DNA of 6,242 nucleotides, taken from contig JBIOWI010000301.1 of assembly GCA_044868325.1 (NCBI GenBank), positions 1 through 6,242 of the forward strand, in the 5' to 3' direction. The DNA comes from AWTP1-13 sp044868325. GTDB lineage: Bacteria; Pseudomonadota; Alphaproteobacteria; Rhizobiales; Hyphomicrobiaceae. The notes beneath the pieces were generated by a model that saw nothing but the letters and a program-made list of their open reading frames with translations, was not told the DNA's origin and did no database searches. Shown in pieces: positions 1 through 5,836 of the stretch (position 1 is its first letter; every line of letters starts with the position of its first letter). Made by a program: the position numbers and the translations under genes.

Positions 1-9
1 AGGTTTGGC

Positions 10-103
10 GCGAGGGGTCTGACCCCGGTCCAACACTTTTCGTCGCCTTGAACGGCCCTGCCTTTCGGGCTAACCAACGGTCCGGAGGGGTCAGCCCCCT
101 CGC
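10..103. repeat. REP/BIME-like inverted pair of GGGGTC-GACCCC palindromes
   Basis: The core GGGGTCTGACCCC at 14-26 is a perfect palindrome around one central base. A slightly degraded copy, GGGGTCAGCCCC, lies at 87-98. The flanks also match in inverted orientation: 10-31 (GCGAGGGG...GGTCC) is an imperfect inverted copy of 79-103 (GGTCC...CCCCTCGC), so the whole stretch could fold into a large hairpin with a loop of about 50 nt. The layout resembles REP/BIME intergenic repeats. That class is an inference from form, and no associated transposase gene is in the window. I see no gene in 1-161. Confidence 0.6.
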
Positions 104-136
104 ATCGACCATCGAATTTCAGCACCAACGGTGGAG

Positions 137-153
137 GCGAGGGGTCTGACCCC
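137..153. repeat. Third REP-like copy, direct repeat of 10-26
   Basis: The 17-nt sequence GCGAGGGGTCTGACCCC occurs identically at 10-26 and 137-153. A second short similarity precedes the palindromes: ACCAACGGT followed by GGAG occurs at about 73-86 and 124-136, so a longer degenerate unit seems to be repeated. This copy lies about 60 nt upstream of the preferred mdh start, within the leader of that gene. Confidence 0.65.
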
Positions 154-215
154 TGAACCGCATGGGTTGGCTCGACAGATTCCGGCAGCGCAGCACACCA
201 CAGGAGCAGCAGGCT

Positions 216-1178
216 ATGGCGCGCACCAAGATTGCGCTGATCGGCGCGGGCATGATCGGCGGCACCCTGGCCCACCTCATCGGCCTCAAGGAGCTGGGCG
301 ACGTGGTGCTGTTCGACATCGTCGAGGGCGTGCCCGGCGGCAAGGGCCTCGACATCGGCCAGTCCGGAGCCATCGAGGGCTTCGACATGAACCTGAAGCC
401 CACCAACGCCTACGCCGACATCGCCGGCGCCGACGTGATCATCATCACCGCCGGCGTGCCGCGGAAGCCCGGCATGAGCCGCGACGACCTCCTCGGCATC
501 AACCTCAAGGTGATGGAGCAGGCCGGCGCCGGCATCAAGCAGTACGCGCCCAACGCCTTCGTGATCGTCATTACCAACCCGCTCGACGCCATGGTGTGGG
601 CCCTGCAGAAGGCGTGCGGGCTGCCCACCAACAAGGTGGTGGGCATGGCCGGCGTGCTCGACACCGGCCGGTTCCGCAAGTTCCTGTCGGACGAGTTCAA
701 CGTCTCGGTGGAGGATGTCTCCGCCCTGGTGCTGGGCGGCCATGGCGATGACATGGTGCCGATCGCGCGCTACTCCACGGTCGGCGGCATCCCGCTGCCC
801 GACCTCGTCAGGATGGGCTGGACCACCCAGGCCAAGCTCGACGCCATCATCGAGCGCACGCGCAAGGGCGGCGGCGAGATCGTGGCGCTGCTCAAGACCG
901 GCTCAGCGTTCTATGCGCCCGCCTCGTCGGCCATCCAGATGGCGGAGAGCTACCTCAAGGACAAGCGCCGCGTGCTGCCCTGCGCCGTCTGTCTCAGCGG
1001 CGAGTACGGCATAAAGGGCATGTATGTGGGCGTGCCGGCGGTGATCGGCGCCAACGGCGTGGAGAGGGTGGTGGAGATCGACCTGACGCCCGAGGAGAAG
1101 GGGATGTTCACCAAGTCGGTCGGCGCCGTGCAGACCCTGATCGACGCCTGCAAGAAGATCGCGCCGCAGCTGGCGTGA
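216..1178 (+). CDS. mdh: Malate dehydrogenase, NAD-dependent, LDH-like type
   Basis: Cytosolic TCA-cycle enzyme that interconverts malate and oxaloacetate with NAD. From ATG 216 it is 320 aa, the usual alphaproteobacterial length. The Rossmann loop GAGMIGG is at 10-16, and Asp34 ends strand beta-2, as in NAD-preferring enzymes. Substrate Arg83 and Arg89 lie in VPRKPGMSRDDLL; Arg at the first position, rather than the Gln of lactate dehydrogenases, indicates malate. Asp149 and Arg152 lie in LDTGR, where relatives usually have LDSAR. Catalytic His176 is in GGHGDDMVP. An in-frame ATG at 162 would add 18 residues with no family resemblance. ATG 216 is preferred because AGGAG at 202-206 is well placed and MARTKIALIGAG is the family N-terminus. 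It heads a TCA gene group with sucC downstream. Confidence 0.97.
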   Translation: MARTKIALIGAGMIGGTLAHLIGLKELGDVVLFDIVEGVPGGKGLDIGQSGAIEGFDMNLKPTNAYADIAGADVIIITAGVPRKPGMSRDDLLGINLKVMEQAGAGIKQYAPNAFVIVITNPLDAMVWALQKACGLPTNKVVGMAGVLDTGRFRKFLSDEFNVSVEDVSALVLGGHGDDMVPIARYSTVGGIPLPDLVRMGWTTQAKLDAIIERTRKGGGEIVALLKTGSAFYAPASSAIQMAESYLKDKRRVLPCAVCLSGEYGIKGMYVGVPAVIGANGVERVVEIDLTPEEKGMFTKSVGAVQTLIDACKKIAPQLA

Positions 1179-1187
1179 AGTGAAGGG

Positions 1188-1279
1188 GGGAGTAGGGAAT
1201 GGGGAGTAGGGAATAGGGAGTAGGGCCGGCGTCCTTGGGTCTCCTTTTCCCTACTCCCCATTCCCTACTCCCTACTCCC
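1188..1279. repeat. Inverted pair of heptanucleotide (GGGARTR) arrays forming a 26-bp stem
   Basis: On the + strand, five heptads begin at 1188 (GGGAGTA, GGGAATG, GGGAGTA, GGGAATA, GGGAGTA) followed by GGG to 1225. On the - strand, 1279 down to 1245 reads GGGAGTA, GGGAGTA, GGGAATG, GGGAGTA, GGGAAAA. The arrays face each other across 19 nt. With a one-unit register shift, 1188-1213 pairs perfectly with 1247-1272. Each strand also has four or more GGG runs spaced by 4 nt, matching the classical G-quadruplex pattern. There is no T-tract after the stem, so it is not a typical intrinsic terminator, although it could still affect mdh-ridA read-through or mRNA ends. It fills most of the mdh-ridA gap. 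Confidence 0.85.
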
Positions 1280-1314
1280 CATTGACGCACGCTTTCACGA
1301 CGCGAGGACGACCC

Positions 1315-1701
1315 ATGCCCAAGCACGCCATCACCACCCCCAAGGGCAAGGCCATCGGCCCGTACTCGCTCGCCATCGCCAACGGCGACCTCCTGTTCGT
1401 CTCCGGCCAGATCCCGCTCGACTCCGCCACCGGCAAGCTGGTCGGGGGCGATGTGAGCGCCCAGGCCCGGCAGTCGCTGGAGAACCTGAAATCCGTCCTG
1501 GAGGCGGCCGGCCTCGGCTTCGGCCACGTGGTCAAGACCACGATTTTCCTCACGGACATGGCCGACTTTGCCGCCGTCAACGAGGTCTACAAGGCCTATG
1601 TGAGCGAGCCCTATCCAGCGCGGTCCACCATCGCCGTGGCGGCGTTGCCGCTTGGGGCGAAAGTCGAGATTGAGATGATTGCCTCCCGCGATGCAGCATA
1701 A
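1315..1701 (+). CDS. ridA: RidA/YjgF/UK114-family enamine/imine deaminase
   Basis: A 128-aa protein of typical RidA length. Family members are small cytosolic trimers that hydrolyse reactive enamine/imine intermediates released by PLP enzymes such as threonine dehydratase, giving 2-ketoacids and ammonia. Visible family features are AIGPYSLAI at 13-21, LFVSGQIPLD at 27-36, the helix with NLKSVLEAAG at 57-66, VVKTTIFLTDM at 72-82, and the C-terminal YPARSTIAVAALP with Arg103 in the position of the catalytic/substrate-binding arginine, then KVEIEMIA with Glu118 and Glu120. The start at ATG 1315 is supported by GAGGA at 1304-1308. An in-frame TTG at 1282 would extend into the repeat and is not favoured. 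It lies between mdh and sucC on the same strand. The subgroup and substrate are not determined, and the symbol is given for the family. Confidence 0.92.
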   Translation: MPKHAITTPKGKAIGPYSLAIANGDLLFVSGQIPLDSATGKLVGGDVSAQARQSLENLKSVLEAAGLGFGHVVKTTIFLTDMADFAAVNEVYKAYVSEPYPARSTIAVAALPLGAKVEIEMIASRDAA

Positions 1702-1744
1702 AAATCTCGCAGGCGCGCAATAACGTCCTAGCAAACCGCAGAGT

Positions 1745-1767
1745 CTCTGGCATATAGTATACCAGAG
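1745..1767. promoter_or_regulatory. Palindrome upstream of sucC, possible operator/promoter
   Basis: CTCTGG at 1745-1750 is mirrored by CCAGAG at 1762-1767, and the AT-rich middle continues the symmetry (ATA 1752-1754 with TAT 1758-1760) around 1756, with one mismatched pair. The middle contains TATAGT at 1753-1758, a possible -10 element, but no convincing -35 lies 17 nt upstream. The site is 37 nt before the sucC start, in the only AT-rich stretch of the ridA-sucC gap. It could be a transcription-factor operator or simply an mRNA hairpin. The regulator is unknown. Confidence 0.4.
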
Positions 1768-1782
1768 CCAGCAACTCTCTTA

Positions 1783-1811
1783 ACGTTCATCCACGGGGCA
1801 CTCATGAACGT
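1783..1811 (+). promoter_or_regulatory. Possible hairpin enclosing the sucC ribosome-binding site and start codon
   Basis: ACGTTCAT at 1783-1790 is the exact reverse complement of ATGAACGT at 1804-1811, the first eight bases of sucC. The 13-nt loop (1791-1803) contains GGGG at 1795-1798, the only Shine-Dalgarno-like stretch. In the mRNA the start codon would be paired while the ribosome-binding site is presented in the loop. The complementarity is seen directly; a role in translational control is inference, and an 8-bp match can arise by chance. Confidence 0.35.
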
Positions 1812-3003
1812 CCACGAATACCAAGCCAAGGAGCTTCTGCGCCCTTACGGCGTCCCGCTGGCCAAGGGCGCGCCGGCCTTCACGGTCGAGGAGGCGATGA
1901 GGGCCGCCCAGGCCCTGCCGGGGCCGGTCTGGGTGGTGAAGTCGCAGATCCACGCCGGCGGCCGCGGCAAGGGCAAGTTCAAGGAGCCCGACGCCGGCGC
2001 CGGCGGCGGCGTGCGGCTCGCCAAGTCGATCGAAGAGGTGAAAACTTTGGCCGAGCAGATGCTGGGCAAGACCCTGGTGACGGTTCAGACCGGCTCCGCC
2101 GGCCGGGTCGTCAAGCGCCTGTTCATCGAGGACGGCACCGCCATCGCCCGCGAGCTCTACCTCTCCGCCCTGGTTGACCGCGCCACCTCGCGCATCTCGT
2201 TCATCGCCTCCACCGAGGGAGGCATGGACATCGAGAAGGTGGCGCACGATACCCCCGAGAAGATCGTCACGCTCTCCATCGATCCCGCCTCGGGCTGCCA
2301 GCCGTTCCACGGCCGCAAGATCGCCGCCGCCCTGAAGCTGGAGGGCGACCAGATCAACCAGTGCGTGAAGCTGGTCGACGCGCTCTACCGCGCCTTCGTC
2401 GAGAACGACATGGCGCTCCTGGAGGTCAACCCGCTGGTGGTCACCAGGGACGGCAAGGTCGTGTGCCTCGACGCCAAGATAAACTTCGAGGACAACGCCC
2501 TCTTCCGCCACAAGGACGTGCAGGCCCTGCGCGATGTAGATGAGGAGGACCCGGCCGAGGTCGAGGCCTCCAAGTACGACCTCAACTACGTCAAGCTCGA
2601 TGGGCAGATCGGCTGCATGGTGAACGGCGCCGGCCTCGCCATGGCCACCATGGACATCATCAAGCTCAACGGCATGGAGCCCGCCAACTTCCTCGACGTG
2701 GGCGGCGGCGCGAGCAAGGAGAAGGTGTCGGCGGCCTTCAAGATCATCCTCTCCGACCCCAACGTGAAGGGCATCCTGGTCAACATCTTCGGCGGCATCA
2801 TGCGCTGCGACATCATCGCCGAGGGCGTGGTGTCGGCGGCCAAGGAGATGGCCATCAAGGTGCCCCTGGTGGTGCGCCTGGAAGGCACCAACGTCGAGCT
2901 CGGCAAGCAGATCCTGGCCCAGTCCGGCCTCAAGATCGTGCCCGCCGACAACCTCGCCGACGCCGCCAAGAAGATCACCGACGAGGTGAATAAGGCGGCC
3001 TGA
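1804..3003 (+). CDS. sucC: Succinyl-CoA synthetase (ADP-forming), beta subunit
   Basis: The 399-aa beta subunit of succinate-CoA ligase, which pairs with SucD to convert succinyl-CoA to succinate with nucleotide triphosphate formation. The N-terminal ATP-grasp domain begins MNVHEYQAKELL, with Lys46 and the glycine-rich GGRGKGK at 52-58. About ten extra residues follow this loop compared with E. coli SucC. Metal ligands are Asn209 in VNPLVV and Asp223 in CLDAK. The C-terminal flavodoxin-like ligase domain shows GCMVNGAGLAM from 270, FLDVGGGA, and NIFGGIMRCD at 327-336. The length and motifs are intact. ATG 1804 is the family start, although the ribosome-binding site is weak (GGGG at 1795-1798). 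Its partner sucD is not adjacent as expected but lies 1.9 kb downstream. Confidence 0.97.
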   Translation: MNVHEYQAKELLRPYGVPLAKGAPAFTVEEAMRAAQALPGPVWVVKSQIHAGGRGKGKFKEPDAGAGGGVRLAKSIEEVKTLAEQMLGKTLVTVQTGSAGRVVKRLFIEDGTAIARELYLSALVDRATSRISFIASTEGGMDIEKVAHDTPEKIVTLSIDPASGCQPFHGRKIAAALKLEGDQINQCVKLVDALYRAFVENDMALLEVNPLVVTRDGKVVCLDAKINFEDNALFRHKDVQALRDVDEEDPAEVEASKYDLNYVKLDGQIGCMVNGAGLAMATMDIIKLNGMEPANFLDVGGGASKEKVSAAFKIILSDPNVKGILVNIFGGIMRCDIIAEGVVSAAKEMAIKVPLVVRLEGTNVELGKQILAQSGLKIVPADNLADAAKKITDEVNKAA

Positions 3004-3004
3004 G

Positions 3005-3616
3005 ATGCGCAATGGGGCACGGCTTCCGGGTCTCGCACTGGTGGCGTCATCGCTGCCTGGCATGGCTGCGGCGCAGGAGCCGACCCCAGAGATGCGACTT
3101 GTCCAGGCCTTTCAAACCTACTGCATGGCCACTGCAGCCGATGCGAAGCGCGTCGCGGCCGATTTGCGGGAAGTCGGCCAGACCCATGTAAGGGGGGCCT
3201 TGGCTGAGAGAACGATGGGCCTGGACCTAGTCATAAAGAAAGAGCCCTACAGTCGGGTGCGTATTCTTTTCGATGGGCCCCCAGGCGGTCCGACGGACAC
3301 ATGCCGCGTCGATGTGTGGCCTGAACCTGTCGACTTGCGGATCGTTCTCGCCGCTCTTGAGCGCGATCTGGGCCTCGGCCCCGGGGTATCGACGGTGCTC
3401 CCGGAACGCCGGCACAATCCGCACTCGGGCGGCGGCCATCCGCGCATAGAGCTGACGCGCTGGAAGACACGTCTGGACGACACCGAGGCCGAGATTGAGC
3501 TCCGTACGACTACGGACAGTCAGGATCGGCCAGTCTTGAAGCTGAGCGTGCGCCGCAATGTCGGCTGGGGTTGGGGAGACCTGCTCCGCTACTTCTTCAA
3601 GGCGGACGGAAAATGA
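3005..3616 (+). CDS. Exported protein of unknown function, first of a paralogous pair
   Basis: A 203-aa protein that I do not recognise. It has an N-terminal signal peptide (charged start, hydrophobic 7-20, likely cleavage in MAAA-QEP after Ala23), so it is probably periplasmic. It is homologous to the next gene: both begin the mature part with AQE-TPE, share LV-AF--YC-ATAA (Cys40 here), have a second cysteine before a Trp-containing segment (Cys100 in DTCRVDVW), and share LTRW-TR--DTEA-IEL (150-166 here) and L-LSV near the end. The two conserved cysteines could form a disulfide. It has an extra C-terminal tail, rich in aromatic residues, that the paralogue lacks. The start codon lies one base after the sucC stop, with AAGG at 2992-2995 as ribosome-binding site, so it is probably co-transcribed with sucC. 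Codon use looks less GC-biased at third positions than in sucC. Confidence 0.8.
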   Translation: MRNGARLPGLALVASSLPGMAAAQEPTPEMRLVQAFQTYCMATAADAKRVAADLREVGQTHVRGALAERTMGLDLVIKKEPYSRVRILFDGPPGGPTDTCRVDVWPEPVDLRIVLAALERDLGLGPGVSTVLPERRHNPHSGGGHPRIELTRWKTRLDDTEAEIELRTTTDSQDRPVLKLSVRRNVGWGWGDLLRYFFKADGK

Positions 3617-4176
3617 AGATGCCGTCCGGCTGCCTTTACGTCCTAGTCCCCCTATTGGCGGCAGTTGCAGCCACGGGGTCGGCGTTTGCGCAGGAGCGGA
3701 CGCCTGAGCGTCATTTGGTCGAGGCGTTCCGCGCGTACTGCGTCGCAACTGCCGCCGAGCCCGCGCGCGTCTGGGCAGCAATCGAGAAAATGGGAAAGAT
3801 AGAGCCGAGGGAATCCGCCCACCTAGCAAATGGGGGCCGAATTCAGTCCGCTGAGGTCCTGCCGTCGACCGGCCGAAGCGACCCGCACCAGCGGATGCTG
3901 ATTACCTACGGATGGGGCCTTGGCGACAGCGGACGCAAGCGCTCCTGCCAGGTGAACTTGCCGTGGGGCGAAAAAGCGAAGCTCATCGCAGAGGTCCTTG
4001 GTAACCTGAATGTGGCCGACGGGACATCCCATGTCGTTCAAGAGGGCCGGTTCGACACAGACCTGACGCGCTGGACAACCCGTGTTGGGGACACTGAGGC
4101 TGTAATTGAACTGGGCATGCCCACCTACGCCGGCGCGGCTGGCAGGGCCCTCACCTTGTCTGTGGAAGGGCGTTAG
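3613..4176 (+). CDS. Exported protein of unknown function, second of a paralogous pair
   Basis: A 187-aa protein, unrecognised, related to the preceding one. The signal peptide is clear: MKM start, hydrophobic stretch at about 8-22, cleavage in AFA-QER after Ala26. Mature-part features shared with the paralogue are LVEAFRAYCVATAA (Cys43), Cys112 in RSCQVNLPW, and LTRWTTRVGDTEAVIEL at 151-167. The middle regions (about 60-105) differ strongly in sequence. ATG 3613 overlaps the upstream TGA as ATGA (3613-3616), implying translational coupling. ATG 3619 is an alternative start, while a more upstream start inside the previous gene would spoil the signal peptide. No catalytic motif is visible, so a structural, binding or inhibitor-like role is as likely as an enzymatic one. 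It ends 56 nt before vapB. Confidence 0.8.
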   Translation: MKMPSGCLYVLVPLLAAVAATGSAFAQERTPERHLVEAFRAYCVATAAEPARVWAAIEKMGKIEPRESAHLANGGRIQSAEVLPSTGRSDPHQRMLITYGWGLGDSGRKRSCQVNLPWGEKAKLIAEVLGNLNVADGTSHVVQEGRFDTDLTRWTTRVGDTEAVIELGMPTYAGAAGRALTLSVEGR

Positions 4177-4197
4177 GAAAATGCGCGATCAAGCAAC

Positions 4198-4226
4198 TTG
4201 AACGAGCACACAGTCACACATATTAT
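4198..4226 (+). promoter_or_regulatory. Sigma70-like promoter for the toxin-antitoxin operon
   Basis: TTGAAC at 4198-4203 and TATTAT at 4221-4226 are separated by exactly 17 nt, a close match to the consensus. Transcription would start about 6-8 nt after the -10, at roughly 4232-4234, which coincides with the vapB ATG at 4233. A small inverted repeat, TCAAG-N3-CTTGA (4189-4201), overlaps the -35. This is the best promoter match I found in the window. No terminator is visible between it and sucD. Confidence 0.65.
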
Positions 4227-4229
4227 GTG
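4217..4229. promoter_or_regulatory. Palindromic operator candidate over the -10 box of vapBC
   Basis: CACATATTATGTG is a perfect palindrome (6-bp arms around T4223) that covers the entire -10 hexamer. VapBC-type operons are normally autorepressed by the antitoxin or the antitoxin-toxin complex binding such short palindromes in their own promoter. The palindrome is seen directly; its use by this antitoxin is inferred from position. Confidence 0.6.
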
Positions 4230-4232
4230 GAT

Positions 4233-4463
4233 ATGAGAAACATCACGCTCAGCATCGAGGAGGATGTGCTTCTGGAGGCGCGCAAGATCGCCGCCGAGCG
4301 GGGCACGACTGTCAACGCCATCGTGCGCGCCAGCCTTGCGGAGCTGGTGCGCCAGAAGACGCGCACGCGCAACGCACTGAAGCGCATGCGCGAGCTGGCG
4401 GAGGAGGGTGGCATGGAGTTCGGAAAGAAGAGCTGGAGCCGCGACGATCTCCATGAGCGTTGA
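4233..4463 (+). CDS. vapB: VapB-type antitoxin, ribbon-helix-helix-like
   Basis: A 76-aa antitoxin of the toxin-antitoxin pair with the following PIN-domain gene. The N-terminal part, MRNITLSIEEDVLLEARKIA then TTVNAIVRASLAELV (to about residue 41), fits a ribbon-helix-helix DNA-binding fold: a beta strand followed by two helices. The charged tail, about 45-76, would bind and neutralise the toxin. It probably represses its own promoter through the palindrome at 4217-4229. ATG 4233 is chosen over the in-frame GTG 4227 because the family begins right at M-(R/K)-N-(I/L)-T-L-S. No Shine-Dalgarno precedes it, and the predicted transcription start falls on this ATG, so the mRNA may be leaderless. 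It overlaps vapC by 11 nt. The exact antitoxin subfamily is uncertain. Confidence 0.85.
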   Translation: MRNITLSIEEDVLLEARKIAAERGTTVNAIVRASLAELVRQKTRTRNALKRMRELAEEGGMEFGKKSWSRDDLHER

Positions 4464-4866
4464 TTGCTTCCTCGACACCAATGTCCTTGTCTACGCGGCG
4501 ACCGGCACGCCTGCGGAGCGAGCCAAGCGCGAGAAAGCTCAGACGATCATCGCATCGCTCAACTTCGGAATTTCGAGCCAAGTGCTGCAGGAATTCTACG
4601 TTGTCGCCACCCGCAAAGCCCGCATCTGCATGCCACCCCACGTTGCTCTTGAGTGGATGGAGCAGCTCGACGGCCGCCCCTGCGCGATCATCGATCCAGA
4701 CCTTGTGAAGCTCGCTGCGGCCATCTCGATCCGCTACCAGATCTCCTACTGGGACGGAGCAATTCTAGCCGCCGCAGAATCGCTCGGAGCAGAGGTAGTG
4801 TACTCCGAAGACCTCCAGCACGACCAAAAGTATCGTGCACTCCGCGTCGAGAATCCATTCCACTGA
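4453..4866 (+). CDS. vapC: VapC-type toxin, PIN-domain ribonuclease
   Basis: A 137-aa PIN-domain protein, predicted to be a metal-dependent endoribonuclease held inactive by the adjacent antitoxin. The acidic active-site residues are all present: Asp8 in FLDTNVLVYA, Glu47 in SSQVLQEFYVVATRK, Asp101 in SYWDGAILAAA, and Glu119/Asp120 in VVYSEDLQHDQKY. It is full length, with the family-like end RVENPF, so the toxin looks intact. ATG 4453 begins 11 nt inside vapB and directly precedes the first PIN strand; GGAG at 4435-4438 is a rather distant ribosome-binding site, so coupling to vapB translation is likely. Known VapC targets include initiator tRNA, other tRNAs and the 23S sarcin-ricin loop; the target here cannot be told from sequence. 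The stop is 34 nt before sucD. Confidence 0.92.
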   Translation: MSVDCFLDTNVLVYAATGTPAERAKREKAQTIIASLNFGISSQVLQEFYVVATRKARICMPPHVALEWMEQLDGRPCAIIDPDLVKLAAAISIRYQISYWDGAILAAAESLGAEVVYSEDLQHDQKYRALRVENPFH

Positions 4867-4900
4867 ACCCAGCCTAAAAGGAAGCGTTCGAAAGGCACCC

Positions 4901-5821
<921 letters not shown>

Positions 5822-5822
5822 G

Positions 5823-5834
5823 GGGGTCAGACCC
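5823..5834. repeat. REP-like palindrome immediately after sucD
   Basis: GGGGTCAGACCC begins one base after the sucD stop and matches the palindrome core found three times at 14-153, minus the last C. Recombinase similarity on the - strand ends within a few bases of it, so the repeat marks the breakpoint between sucD and the recombinase remnant. It could also form a short hairpin at the sucD mRNA end, but there is no T-tract. Confidence 0.6.
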
Positions 5835-5836
5835 GA

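Noticed and set aside
162..215. Upstream in-frame ATG that would lengthen Mdh by 18 residues
   Set aside because: The added residues do not resemble the family N-terminus, while ATG 216 has a good ribosome-binding site and gives the standard 320-aa length.
131..751. 206-codon + strand frame overlapping mdh
   Set aside because: It is an Arg/His-rich out-of-frame shadow of mdh with no domain.
1188..1279. CRISPR array or intrinsic terminator
   Set aside because: The repeats are contiguous 7-mers without spacers, so not CRISPR. The stem is long but lacks a following T-tract, so it is not a standard terminator.
1756..1783. Possible - strand promoter (TTAAGA, 16 nt, TATACT) antisense to ridA
   Set aside because: The match is moderate and falls within the palindrome, and no - strand gene follows. 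It is probably incidental to the symmetry.
1780..3063. Long open frame on the - strand across sucC
   Set aside because: It is the antisense shadow of a GC-rich coding gene. It is rich in D, H, G, A, V and L with no recognisable domain, and sucC on the + strand is unambiguous.
3227..3829. 200-codon - strand frame over the paralogous exported genes
   Set aside because: It overlaps two genes with signal peptides, mutual homology and coupled starts on the + strand; the - strand product shows no motif.
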